From Gammaproteobacteria bacterium (GTDB taxonomy: Bacteria > Pseudomonadota > Gammaproteobacteria > Steroidobacterales > GCA-2729495), in assembly GCA_023383735.1 (NCBI GenBank), contig JAHDYN010000003.1, forward strand, positions 1 to 18,209: 18,209 nucleotides of DNA, read 5' to 3'. Shown piece after piece: positions 7,918 through 14,362 of this stretch. Below the pieces are notes generated by a model, which ran no database searches, was not told the DNA's origin, and worked only from the letters and a program-made list of their open reading frames with translations. The translations under genes and the position numbers were made by a program. Each line of letters starts with the position of its first letter. Within the stretch, counting starts at the first letter, position 1.

Positions 7918-10032
7918 ATGCAAAACCAGGTACGCAACAGGGTTTGGTCCCGGCTGGCCACGGTCACGGTCATCGCCGCCGCCATACCGTCGCTGTCATA
8001 TGCAGCCATCGAGGAGATCGTCGTCCTGGCCGAGCGCCGGGAGGCAAAACTCCAGGAAGTGCCGATCGCCGTGTCGGCCCTGAGCAGCGAGGACCTGCAG
8101 AAGCGGCAGGCCTACAACATCGAGAACATAGGCACCCAGGTGCCTAACCTGCTGTCCACCAAGTCCTCGGGCAGCCCGACCAACCTGCGCGTGTTCATGC
8201 GCGGCCTCGGGCAGAGCGAGAGCACCATGCCGACAGCCGAGTCCGCGGTCGGCATCTACGTCGACGACGTGTACATGGCGCGGACCAATGGCGCCAACCT
8301 GCGGCTGCTGGATATCGAGCGCATCGAGGTACTGCGCGGCCCGCAGGGCACGCTGTACGGACGCAACACCATCAGCGGCGCGCTCAAGATCGTTACGCGG
8401 CAGCCGGACGAGGAAGTCCGCGCCGATGCCTCGATCGGCTTCGGCTCGCGCAACATGGAGGCAAAGCTCGGCGGCAGCACGCCTTTTGCCAACAACCAGT
8501 GGGCAGTCGGCGCTGCCGTGGTCATTGCGGATGAAGACGGCTTCATCGACCGCTACAGCGCGCTCGACACACCCGCGGGCAGGGAAAGCGGCGACCGCGA
8601 CTACTCCGGCGCGCAGGTCGATCTGCGCTACATGGGTTCAGAGACTTTCGAGGCCGCGTTCAGCTTCAGCTACACCGACGACAACAGCGACGGGCTGTAT
8701 GCCACGCCGCTGTCCACTACCGGCGTACCGCTGACCGGCGGTGACCTCTATACCACCCTGACCACCAGGGACCAGTTTGCCGACAACGATGCCTTCGGCG
8801 GCTCGATGACCCTGACCTGGCACCTCGGTGGCTTCGACCTCAAGTCCATCACCGGCTACCGGAAGATCGACAATGATTCGGACTTCGATATTTCCGGGTC
8901 AAATCGCTGGTACATCGCAACCGACGTCGACGCCACGCAGATCAGCCAGGAAATCCAGGCGCTCGGAACGGCTTTCGACAGCCGGCTGGACTGGATAGTT
9001 GGCGCCTTCTACATGTACGAGGACAGCGATGTGGACTCGCTGAACACCATCGGCCCGTTCAGCAACCGCCAGACCTACAACACCGGCCTCGACAGCTATG
9101 CGGCATTCGCGCAGGCGACATACCGCGTCACCGACAAGCTGGGTGTAACGCTGGGCGGCCGCTACACGCGGGATGAAAAGGACTATGACGGCACCATCGT
9201 GGCCGCCGGCCCGCCGAGCTGGGTATCGGGCAGCGCGTCCGTGAGTGACGACTGGTCCGAATTCACGCCCAAGCTCGGCGTGGATTACCGGGTCAACGAA
9301 GACATCATGACCTACGCCTACGTGGCCAAGGGCTTCCAGGCCGGCGGCTTCCAGGCGCGGCCCTTCAGCGTCAACGACATCGACACGCCCTATGATCCGA
9401 CCACGGTCTGGACCTACGAAGGCGGCGCGAAGGCCGAGTTCCTGGACCGCAAGCTGCGCCTGAACGTGGCCTACTACTGGAACGACTACGATGACCTGCA
9501 ACTCAACTCGCTGAACGTTGCAGCCGGCGGCGGCACCATCACCCAGAACGCCGCCGAGGCCGAGGTGCACGGCATCGAAGTGGAACTGATGGCTGCACCG
9601 ACCGAGAACCTGAACATCTTCGGCACGATCGCCACGGCGGACAACGAGTACAAGAAGCTGGCCGCAAACGTCTCCGGCGTCACGCTCGACAGCGACATCG
9701 CCGGCACGCCGAAGTTCACCAGCACGCTCGGTTTCGACTACAGCTTCAACTTCAGCGCGGGCACGCTGGTGGTGGGCTCCGACTGGCAGCATCAGCAGTC
9801 GCACTACCCCGGCTCGACCAACGCCGAGGTCACCAAGGTACCGACGCTCGACCTGATCAATGCCTATGTCCGCTTTGAAACGCCGGAAGGGGACTGGGAT
9901 GTCGGCCTCTACGGCAAGAACCTGACCGATGAGGAGTACCACTTCACCGGTTTCAACTTCAGCAGCTTCCAGTCGGTGTATGCCGCCGATCCGCTGACGG
10001 TCATGGCGATCGTCAACTACCACTATCGCTAG
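7918..10032 (+). CDS. TonB-dependent outer-membrane receptor
   Basis: The 704-residue product imports a substrate across the outer membrane using TonB-ExbB-ExbD energy. A signal peptide covers about residues 1-30 (cleavage near SYAA). A TonB box-like EEIVVLAERR at 32-41 starts the mature protein. The plug domain follows, with PIAVSALSSEDLQ, a FMRGLGQ loop, GIYVDDVYMAR and the hallmark IERIEVLRGPQGTLYGRN. After it comes an aromatic-rich beta-barrel with the TonB-dependent C-terminal signature GLYGKNLTDEEYHF. Its plug resembles receptors common in Sphingomonads, Caulobacter-like and Steroidobacter-like bacteria, many of which have unknown ligands. The protein ends in NYHYR rather than the usual terminal aromatic residue. 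A carbon-nitrogen hydrolase starts 15 bases downstream, and a LysR regulator diverges upstream. Confidence 0.95.
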   Translation: MQNQVRNRVWSRLATVTVIAAAIPSLSYAAIEEIVVLAERREAKLQEVPIAVSALSSEDLQKRQAYNIENIGTQVPNLLSTKSSGSPTNLRVFMRGLGQSESTMPTAESAVGIYVDDVYMARTNGANLRLLDIERIEVLRGPQGTLYGRNTISGALKIVTRQPDEEVRADASIGFGSRNMEAKLGGSTPFANNQWAVGAAVVIADEDGFIDRYSALDTPAGRESGDRDYSGAQVDLRYMGSETFEAAFSFSYTDDNSDGLYATPLSTTGVPLTGGDLYTTLTTRDQFADNDAFGGSMTLTWHLGGFDLKSITGYRKIDNDSDFDISGSNRWYIATDVDATQISQEIQALGTAFDSRLDWIVGAFYMYEDSDVDSLNTIGPFSNRQTYNTGLDSYAAFAQATYRVTDKLGVTLGGRYTRDEKDYDGTIVAAGPPSWVSGSASVSDDWSEFTPKLGVDYRVNEDIMTYAYVAKGFQAGGFQARPFSVNDIDTPYDPTTVWTYEGGAKAEFLDRKLRLNVAYYWNDYDDLQLNSLNVAAGGGTITQNAAEAEVHGIEVELMAAPTENLNIFGTIATADNEYKKLAANVSGVTLDSDIAGTPKFTSTLGFDYSFNFSAGTLVVGSDWQHQQSHYPGSTNAEVTKVPTLDLINAYVRFETPEGDWDVGLYGKNLTDEEYHFTGFNFSSFQSVYAADPLTVMAIVNYHYR

Positions 10033-10047
10033 GGCAGGCGGCGTCTC

Positions 10048-11118
10048 ATGAGCGGCAAGCCCGGACGTATCGACCAGTACATGGCTCTGGCCCTGCAGCC
10101 GGTGATGATCGGCGCGAAGACACGCGCCGACATCACCCGCAACCTGGATCACATCACCGAACTGGCTTTTGCGGCCAGGAACGTGACCGAGATTGAGCTG
10201 CCTGTGCGCCTTTATTCCATCCCCGAAGGCGCGCTGCAGGGGTTCACCGACGAGATTTTCGACTGGGAGCACATCCGCTTCGTTGAAGAGCTGGCGATCG
10301 ACATCCCGGGCAAGGAGACAGAGCACCTCGGCCAGGTGGCGCGCGGGCTCAACGCCTACATCATTGCCCAGGCCAAGACGACGCACCCGGAGTTTCCGCA
10401 GCGGTTCTTCAACTGCGCCTTCATCATCGACCCGCAGGGGAAGGTGATCCACCGGCACTACAAGCTGCAGGTGTTCGCCCGCGAGCACTCGACGGTGCCG
10501 CACGACGTCTGGGACAAGTGGACGGCGCTGTATGGCACCGGGCTGGATGCCTTTTTCCCCGTCGCCGATACCGATATCGGCCGGATCGGCTGCCTGATCT
10601 GCATGGAAGGCAGCTATCCGGAAACGGCGCGCGGTCTCGCCATGAACGGTGCCGAGATCATCAACCGGCCGAGTTACCCGGAACCCTATGTCGGCAACGG
10701 GCTCTGGGAGGTCCAGAACCGGGCTCGCGCGCTGGACAACACGGCCTATGTGGTGTGTCCGAATCCGGCGTCCTATGCGCCGACGGCCGAAAGCCGCTTT
10801 CCGCTCGACATGTTCGGTGGCAAGTCGATGATCATCGATTACCAGGGCCGCATCATCGGCCAGCATGAATCCGGCGGGGCTGCCTCGTATACGGGCGCGA
10901 TCATCAACATCGAGGCACTGCGGGAGTATCGCGAACGTTCAATGTGGGGCAACTGGCTCAAGGACCTGCGTACCGAGCAGTACCGGCTCATTTATGACCA
11001 GCCGCTCTACGAAAAGAACCGTTGCCTCGATACGCCGCCGCTCAGGCATGCCGATAACGACAAGGTGGTGCGGGCCGCAACACAGCGCATGTTCGAGCGG
11101 GGCATCTACCGCAAGTAA
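10048..11118 (+). CDS. Carbon-nitrogen hydrolase (nitrilase superfamily, aliphatic-amidase-like)
   Basis: The 356-residue cytosolic enzyme belongs to the nitrilase superfamily, which cleaves non-peptide C-N bonds of amides or nitriles through a Glu-Lys-Cys triad. The triad is readable: Glu60 in YSIPEGALQGF, Lys139 in HRHYKLQVF and Cys185 in GCLICMEGSYPE. The cysteine context resembles aliphatic amidases (ICDDGNYPE in AmiE), with Met-Glu in place of Asp-Asp. Downstream segments GAEIINRPSYPEPYVGNG and RARALDNTAYVVCPN also fit that branch. The substrate is not predictable, and an amidase, nitrilase or N-carbamoyl hydrolase are all possible. The 15-base gap after the TonB receptor, with a GGGCAGGCGG ribosome site, implies one operon. 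This suggests hydrolysis of an imported compound or its breakdown product. The stop codon lies directly against a mobile inverted repeat. Confidence 0.9.
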   Translation: MSGKPGRIDQYMALALQPVMIGAKTRADITRNLDHITELAFAARNVTEIELPVRLYSIPEGALQGFTDEIFDWEHIRFVEELAIDIPGKETEHLGQVARGLNAYIIAQAKTTHPEFPQRFFNCAFIIDPQGKVIHRHYKLQVFAREHSTVPHDVWDKWTALYGTGLDAFFPVADTDIGRIGCLICMEGSYPETARGLAMNGAEIINRPSYPEPYVGNGLWEVQNRARALDNTAYVVCPNPASYAPTAESRFPLDMFGGKSMIIDYQGRIIGQHESGGAASYTGAIINIEALREYRERSMWGNWLKDLRTEQYRLIYDQPLYEKNRCLDTPPLRHADNDKVVRAATQRMFERGIYRK

Positions 11119-11119
11119 A

Positions 11120-11143
11120 TAAAAAGGTGTCAGATTTATTTTT
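11120..11143 (+). repeat. Repeat family copy 1 (left arm)
   Basis: Contains AAAAAGGTGTCAGATTTATT, identical to the complement of copy 2 over 24 bases. It begins one base after the amidase stop codon. Confidence 0.9.
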
Positions 11144-11174
11144 TTGCCGCGGCACTTCTTGCTCGGCAAGGTGG

Positions 11175-11198
11175 AAAAATAAATCTGACACCTTTTTA
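11175..11198 (-). repeat. Repeat family copy 2 (right arm)
   Basis: Perfect inverted partner of copy 1. It ends two bases before the stop codon of the convergent flavoprotein gene. Confidence 0.9.
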
Positions 11199-11200
11199 CT

Positions 11201-12427
11201 TTATCCCAGCGACTCGGCGATTTCCTTGAACGGTATCGTCATGTTGCGCAATACCTTCCGGTCCGGGCGGGCGCCGCTGGCTATGAGTTTTTTCGACAAC
11301 ATGAACTCGCGCGGGCTGTTGATCGCATAGACCGCGGAGAGGCGGCCGTCATCCAGGTAGAAGGCGGCGAAGGATCTCGACTCCGGATCGCCGCGCACCA
11401 CAACCTGCTGGTTATCCGTTGAAAGGCCGACGAACTGCAGCTTGAGGTCGTACTGGTCTGACCAGAACCAGGGAATCTGCGCATAGGGTTCGAGCTTGCC
11501 GAGAATCGTGTCGGCAGCGGTCTTGGCCTGCTCCTGGGCGTTGTGCACCGACTCGAGGCGCAGCCGTTTGCCGAGCAGGGAATTCGGATGATTGGTGCAA
11601 TCGCCTATGGCGAGTATGTCTGGATCGCTGGTGCGGCAGTACTCGTCCACCACGATGCCGTTGTCGCAGGGCAGGCCGGCAGCCTCGGCGAGCTCGACAT
11701 TGGGCAGGATACCGATGCCGACGATCACCAGGTCAGCCGGTATTTCGCTGCCATCGCTCAGTGTCACGCTGTGCACGCGCGAAATGCCATTGAATGACTG
11801 GATACCGGTATTGCAGCGGATATCCACCCCGGCCTGCTGATGGACCCGTGTAAAGAAGTCCGAGATCAGCGGCGCACCGCCGCGCGCCATCACACGTTCG
11901 GCCAGCTCCAGCACCGTGACGTTGAGGCCACGGGTCACGGCAACCGCGGCGACTTCGAGGCCGATATAGCCGGCACCGATGATCACCAGCTTCGCGCCCG
12001 GGTGGAAGTTGTCGCGGATACGGTCCACGTCCTCGATGTTGCGCAGGTAGTGCACACCGGCGAGATCCGCGCCGGCCAGCGAGACCTTGCGCACCCGGCT
12101 GCCGGTGGCGATGACCAGCTTGTTCCAGGGTTCATCGACCCCGCTGCTCAGGGTGGCAGTGCGGGCAGCGCGGTCGATGGCAGTTACCCGGGTATTGAGG
12201 CGCACATCGACTTCATGGTCGAGATAGAACTTTTCCTGGCGCACCAGCAGGCGCGGCACATCGAGCTCACCGGCGAGAAACTTCTTGGACAGCGGCGGGC
12301 GCTGATAGGGCAGATAGGGCTCTTCACCCACCAGGATCAGCTTGCCGGCATAACCACCCTGGCGCAGGGAGACGATGGTCTGGCCGGCGGCGTGGCCCGC
12401 GCCGGCGATGAGGATGGTGTCGGTCAT
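11201..12427 (-). CDS. FAD-dependent NAD(P)H:ferredoxin/rubredoxin reductase-like protein
   Basis: The 408-residue flavoprotein follows the plan of oxygenase-coupled reductases such as BphA4, ThcD and rubredoxin reductase. An FAD-binding motif AGAGHAAGQ lies at residues 8-16, and YLPYQRPPLSKKFLAG (38-53) is the family's hallmark near the flavin. The NAD(P)H-binding motif VIIGAGYIGLEVAAVA covers 148-163, and a second FAD motif ILAIGDCTNH lies at 271-280. Such enzymes pass electrons from NAD(P)H to a ferredoxin or rubredoxin that feeds a P450 or ring-hydroxylating oxygenase. Neither partner is in this window, so the acceptor is unknown. An apoptosis-inducing-factor-like role is an alternative. 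The ATG at 12427 follows GGGAG by 9 bases. The frame is open back to 12472, but that extension has no support. Confidence 0.92.
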   Translation of the reverse strand: MTDTILIAGAGHAAGQTIVSLRQGGYAGKLILVGEEPYLPYQRPPLSKKFLAGELDVPRLLVRQEKFYLDHEVDVRLNTRVTAIDRAARTATLSSGVDEPWNKLVIATGSRVRKVSLAGADLAGVHYLRNIEDVDRIRDNFHPGAKLVIIGAGYIGLEVAAVAVTRGLNVTVLELAERVMARGGAPLISDFFTRVHQQAGVDIRCNTGIQSFNGISRVHSVTLSDGSEIPADLVIVGIGILPNVELAEAAGLPCDNGIVVDEYCRTSDPDILAIGDCTNHPNSLLGKRLRLESVHNAQEQAKTAADTILGKLEPYAQIPWFWSDQYDLKLQFVGLSTDNQQVVVRGDPESRSFAAFYLDDGRLSAVYAINSPREFMLSKKLIASGARPDRKVLRNMTIPFKEIAESLG

Positions 12428-12480
12428 GTACTTGGGCTCCCAGGCGGCGGGCCGCAATCGGCGACCGGCCATTCATCGGT

Positions 12481-12495
12481 TGTCTCGCGCTGCGG
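12481..12495 (+). repeat. 15-bp direct repeat, copy 1 (operator candidate)
   Basis: TGTCTCGCGCTGCGG, identical to the copy 30 bases downstream. It lies just beyond the - strand -10, over the expected start of the flavoprotein transcript. Confidence 0.7.
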
Positions 12496-12509
12496 GATTA
12501 TACTGTCGC

Positions 12510-12540
12510 GTGTCTCGCGCTGCGGCGCTGACACTTTTTT
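12510..12540 (+). terminator. Terminator-like hairpin in the leader of the quinone oxidoreductase gene
   Basis: GTGTC (12510-12514) pairs with GACAC (12530-12534). Inside, CGC (12516-12518) can pair with GCG (12525-12527). A T6 run (12535-12540) follows immediately. Its position right after the presumed + strand start would make it an attenuator rather than a gene-end terminator. The stem is short and imperfect, so this is tentative. Confidence 0.3.
12511..12525 (+). repeat. 15-bp direct repeat, copy 2 (operator candidate)
   Basis: TGTCTCGCGCTGCGG, exact copy with a 30-base period (about three helical turns). It covers the - strand -35 region and the expected + strand start site. Confidence 0.7.
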
Positions 12541-12567
12541 AGCACTTTTTTCCAGCAGGCGGTCGCA

Positions 12568-13539
12568 ATGATTGGTGCCATTCGTATTCATTCTTTCGGT
12601 GGACCCGAGGTCCTCCAATGGGAGCAGGTCGAGCTGGCTCCGCCGGGCGCGGGCGAGATCACGATTCGCCAGACCGCCGTCGGCCTGAACTTCATCGACA
12701 CCTATCACCGCTCGGGGCTTTATCCGCTGACACTGCCCGCTGGCCTCGGCACCGAAGCGGCCGGCGTGGTCGAGGCCATGGGCCCGGGTGTTAGCGGCTT
12801 CAGTGTTGGCGAAGCTGTGGCTTATACCGGTTTGCCACCCGGTGCCTATGCTGAAAAGCGCAACTGGCCCGCCGAACGCACGCTCAAGGTACCGGCCGGC
12901 ATCAGCGCCGAGGTTGCGGCCTCGTCCATGCTCAAGGGCCTGACCGCCTGGTACCTGCTGCGCCGGAGCTACAGGCTGCAGGCCGGCGAAACGGTGCTGC
13001 TCTACGCGGCTGCCGGCGGTACCGGCACCATTCTCGGTCAGTGGGCAAAGTCGCTGGGCGCGAAGGTGATCGGCGTGGTCGGCTCGCCGGCAAAAGCCGA
13101 ACTGGCCCGCGCGAACGGCTGTGCAGAAACGGTGCTGGACACGGATCCCGACTTCGTCGGCAAGGTGAAGGCCCTGTCGGACGGCGGCGTGGCAGTGGTG
13201 TACGACTCGATCGGCAAGGACACCTTCATGCAGTCGCTCGACTGCCTGCGCCGGCACGGCACCATGGTGAGCTTCGGCAATGCCTCCGGCCCGGTTGCGC
13301 CCTTCTCACCGATGGAGCTCGCGAAACGCGGCTCGCTGCACCTCACCCGCCCCTCGCTGTTCGATTTCATCGCGAGCAAAGCCGATCTTGATGCCGGTGC
13401 GGCCGAGCTGTTCGGCGTGATCAGGAGCGGCAGCGTGAAGATCGGGATCGGCCAGCGCTATGCGTTAAGGGATGTCGCACAGGCGCACCGCGACCTGGAA
13501 AGTCGCAAGACGACCGGTTCAACCATCCTGCTCCCCTGA
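12568..13539 (+). CDS. Quinone oxidoreductase, QorA-type zinc-free MDR family
   Basis: The 323-residue cytosolic enzyme of the medium-chain dehydrogenase/reductase superfamily is expected to reduce quinones with NADPH. QorA-type signatures are clear: VGLNFIDTYHRSGLYP (residues 38-53), GLGTEAAGVVEAMGPGV (59-75), the helix MLKGLTAWYLLRRSY (121-135) and the glycine-rich nucleotide motif AAAGGTGTILGQWAK (147-161), then YDSIGKDTF and GTMVSFGNASG. No zinc-binding cysteine cluster is present, as expected for this branch. The ATG at 12568 has a weak ribosome site (AGGCGG). The last base of its TGA stop is also the first base of a mobile repeat, so the RAYT cassette begins exactly at the gene's end. 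It shares a divergent promoter region with the flavoprotein gene. Confidence 0.93.
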   Translation: MIGAIRIHSFGGPEVLQWEQVELAPPGAGEITIRQTAVGLNFIDTYHRSGLYPLTLPAGLGTEAAGVVEAMGPGVSGFSVGEAVAYTGLPPGAYAEKRNWPAERTLKVPAGISAEVAASSMLKGLTAWYLLRRSYRLQAGETVLLYAAAGGTGTILGQWAKSLGAKVIGVVGSPAKAELARANGCAETVLDTDPDFVGKVKALSDGGVAVVYDSIGKDTFMQSLDCLRRHGTMVSFGNASGPVAPFSPMELAKRGSLHLTRPSLFDFIASKADLDAGAAELFGVIRSGSVKIGIGQRYALRDVAQAHRDLESRKTTGSTILLP

Positions 13540-13558
13540 AAAGGTGTCAGATTTATTT
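13539..13558 (+). repeat. Repeat family copy 3 (left end of RAYT cassette)
   Basis: AAAAGGTGTCAGATTTATTT, identical to copy 1 over 20 bases. Its first A is the last base of the upstream TGA stop codon. Confidence 0.88.
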
Positions 13559-13611
13559 CCCGTCACTTGCACGCTTTTCCCAGCGTGATCAACGACGACA
13601 ACGGCGTCTAC

Positions 13612-13641
13612 CCTTGCGATCTCCGTCAGATCTTCGCAAGG
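13612..13641 (+). promoter_or_regulatory. Hairpin enclosing the ribosome site of the transposase gene
   Basis: CCTTGCGA (13612-13619) pairs perfectly with TCGCAAGG (13634-13641). Inner TCT (13620-13622) can pair with AGA (13628-13630). The AAGG serving as ribosome site for ATG 13649 lies inside the 3' arm, so folding would hide it. A smaller hairpin CACGC/GCGTG (13570-13574 and 13583-13587) lies upstream. Confidence 0.5.
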
Positions 13642-13648
13642 CTTTCAT

Positions 13649-14341
13649 ATGGGCAGACCGCCGCGCTTGCTGTTGCCGGGGTTTCCACACCATATCGTGC
13701 AGCGTGGCCATAACCGCAACGCGGTATTTGTCGAGGCCGGCGACTACGCGTACTACCTCGCGAACCTGCAGGAATGGAAGCAGCGGTATGAGGTCGAGGT
13801 TCATGCCTGGTGTCTGATGACCAACCATGTGCATCTGGTACTAACCCCGCGCCAGCAGCAGAAGGGGATTTCAGCCCTGATGCGGCGCCTGGCCGGCCGG
13901 CAGAGCCGGTATGTGAACCGGCTTGAGCGTCGTCTCGGCACACTGTGGTGCGGCCGCTTCCACAGCAGCGTCATCGACACCGACGCTTACCTGCTCGCCT
14001 GCCTGCGCTATGTCGAGCTGAACCCGGTCCGGGCCGGCATGGTCGACCATCCCGCCGACTATGCCTGGAGCAGTCACCGCGAGCGCATGGGGCTTGCGCC
14101 GGCGGCCCTGCTGGACGCGGATCCGGTAACCGTCCTGCTTGGCGAGAGTATCGAGCGTCGTCGCCAGGCTTATGCGCAATATCTAGGCACGGCGGCCGAT
14201 AAAGCCGAGGTAGAACTGATCCGCAGCTCTGTGCAGCGCAACCAGCTGACGGGCAGCGGTGGTTTCGTCAGCGAAATTGAGCAACGCACAGGACTGCGGA
14301 TCGAGAATCGCGGGCGAGGTCGGCCAGCGCAGGAAAAATAA
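13649..14341 (+). CDS. REP-associated tyrosine transposase (RAYT, Y1/HUH family)
   Basis: The 230-residue enzyme is a single-strand DNA transposase of the IS200/IS605-related Y1 superfamily, which forms a 5'-phosphotyrosine intermediate. The metal-binding HUH motif is H60-V-H62 in CLMTNHVHLVLTP. The expected nucleophile is Tyr121 in LRYVELNPVRAG, four residues before Asn-Pro as in E. coli TnpA-REP. The N-terminus MGRPPRLLLPGFPHHIVQRG and GTLWCGRFHSSVIDTDAYLL are typical of the group. A C-terminal tail after residue 180 extends the core; the last part (GLRIENRGRGRPAQEK) is basic. All key residues are present and the frame is intact, so the gene looks functional. Its TAA stop (14339-14341) lies inside the right-end repeat. 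ATG 13649 follows AAGG by 7 bases, and that site is in a hairpin. Confidence 0.93.
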   Translation: MGRPPRLLLPGFPHHIVQRGHNRNAVFVEAGDYAYYLANLQEWKQRYEVEVHAWCLMTNHVHLVLTPRQQQKGISALMRRLAGRQSRYVNRLERRLGTLWCGRFHSSVIDTDAYLLACLRYVELNPVRAGMVDHPADYAWSSHRERMGLAPAALLDADPVTVLLGESIERRRQAYAQYLGTAADKAEVELIRSSVQRNQLTGSGGFVSEIEQRTGLRIENRGRGRPAQEK

Positions 14342-14355
14342 ATCTGGCACCTTTT
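14334..14355 (-). repeat. Repeat family copy 4 (right end of RAYT cassette)
   Basis: Reads AAATAAATCTGGCACCTTTT, with one change (G for A) from copies 2 and 5. It encodes the last codons and the stop of the transposase. Confidence 0.85.
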
Positions 14356-14362
14356 AGGTAGC

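Larger units (their letters stand above)
11120..11198. mobile_element. Palindromic REP-pair / MITE-like element
   Basis: Two 24-base arms (11120-11143 and 11175-11198) are perfect inverted copies of the window's repeat family (core GGTGTCAGATTTATTT). Inside them TTGCCG (11144-11149) and CGGCAA (11164-11169) extend the stem past a five-base bulge, leaving a 14-base loop. The 79-base unit has no coding capacity. It fills almost the entire gap between the amidase stop (11116-11118) and the convergent flavoprotein stop (11201-11203). It resembles a non-autonomous unit mobilised by the RAYT transposase encoded 2.4 kb downstream. As RNA it would fold on either strand and may act as a two-way terminator. 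Confidence 0.85.
12428..12567. promoter_or_regulatory. Divergent promoter region with overlapping -10 elements
   Basis: The - strand carries a perfect -10 TATAAT (12497-12502, complement) for the flavoprotein gene. The overlapping bases on the + strand read TATACT (12499-12504) for the quinone oxidoreductase gene. Neither has a good -35, which suggests dependence on an activator or control by a repressor. Expected leaders are roughly 60 bases on each side. Two exact 15-bp direct repeats flank the shared -10 core. Confidence 0.55.
13539..14355 (+). mobile_element. RAYT transposase cassette bounded by inverted repeats
   Basis: The 817-base unit starts with repeat copy 3 (13539-13558) and ends with copy 4 (14334-14355), inverted relative to each other with one mismatch across about 20 bases. 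It contains one transposase gene and a leader with hairpins. HUH/Y1 elements do not make target duplications, and none is obvious here. The cassette sits between the qor-type gene and a YSC84-like gene. Confidence 0.8.

Noticed and set aside
8899..10866. A 655-codon open frame on the - strand
   Set aside because: It is antisense to the TonB receptor and the hydrolase, both of which have clear family motifs. Its translation is a low-complexity, arginine- and valine-rich shadow typical of GC-rich DNA.
11120..11198. CRISPR repeat or small RNA gene
   Set aside because: There are only two inverted copies with no spacer periodicity, and no promoter is visible. The copies match the transposase-associated repeat.
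13539..13558. Repeat copy 3 as a rho-independent terminator of the quinone oxidoreductase gene
   Set aside because: A single copy cannot form a stem by itself, and no inverted partner lies close by.
13539..14355. IS200/IS605 element with TnpB or IscB
   Set aside because: Only a Y1 transposase is present. Its ELNPVRAG context and extended C-terminus fit RAYTs, and no RuvC-type accessory gene is seen.
14351..14362. GGTAG next to the right cassette end as a classical REP head
   Set aside because: It occurs beside only one of five copies and lies in flanking sequence, so it is not part of the repeat.
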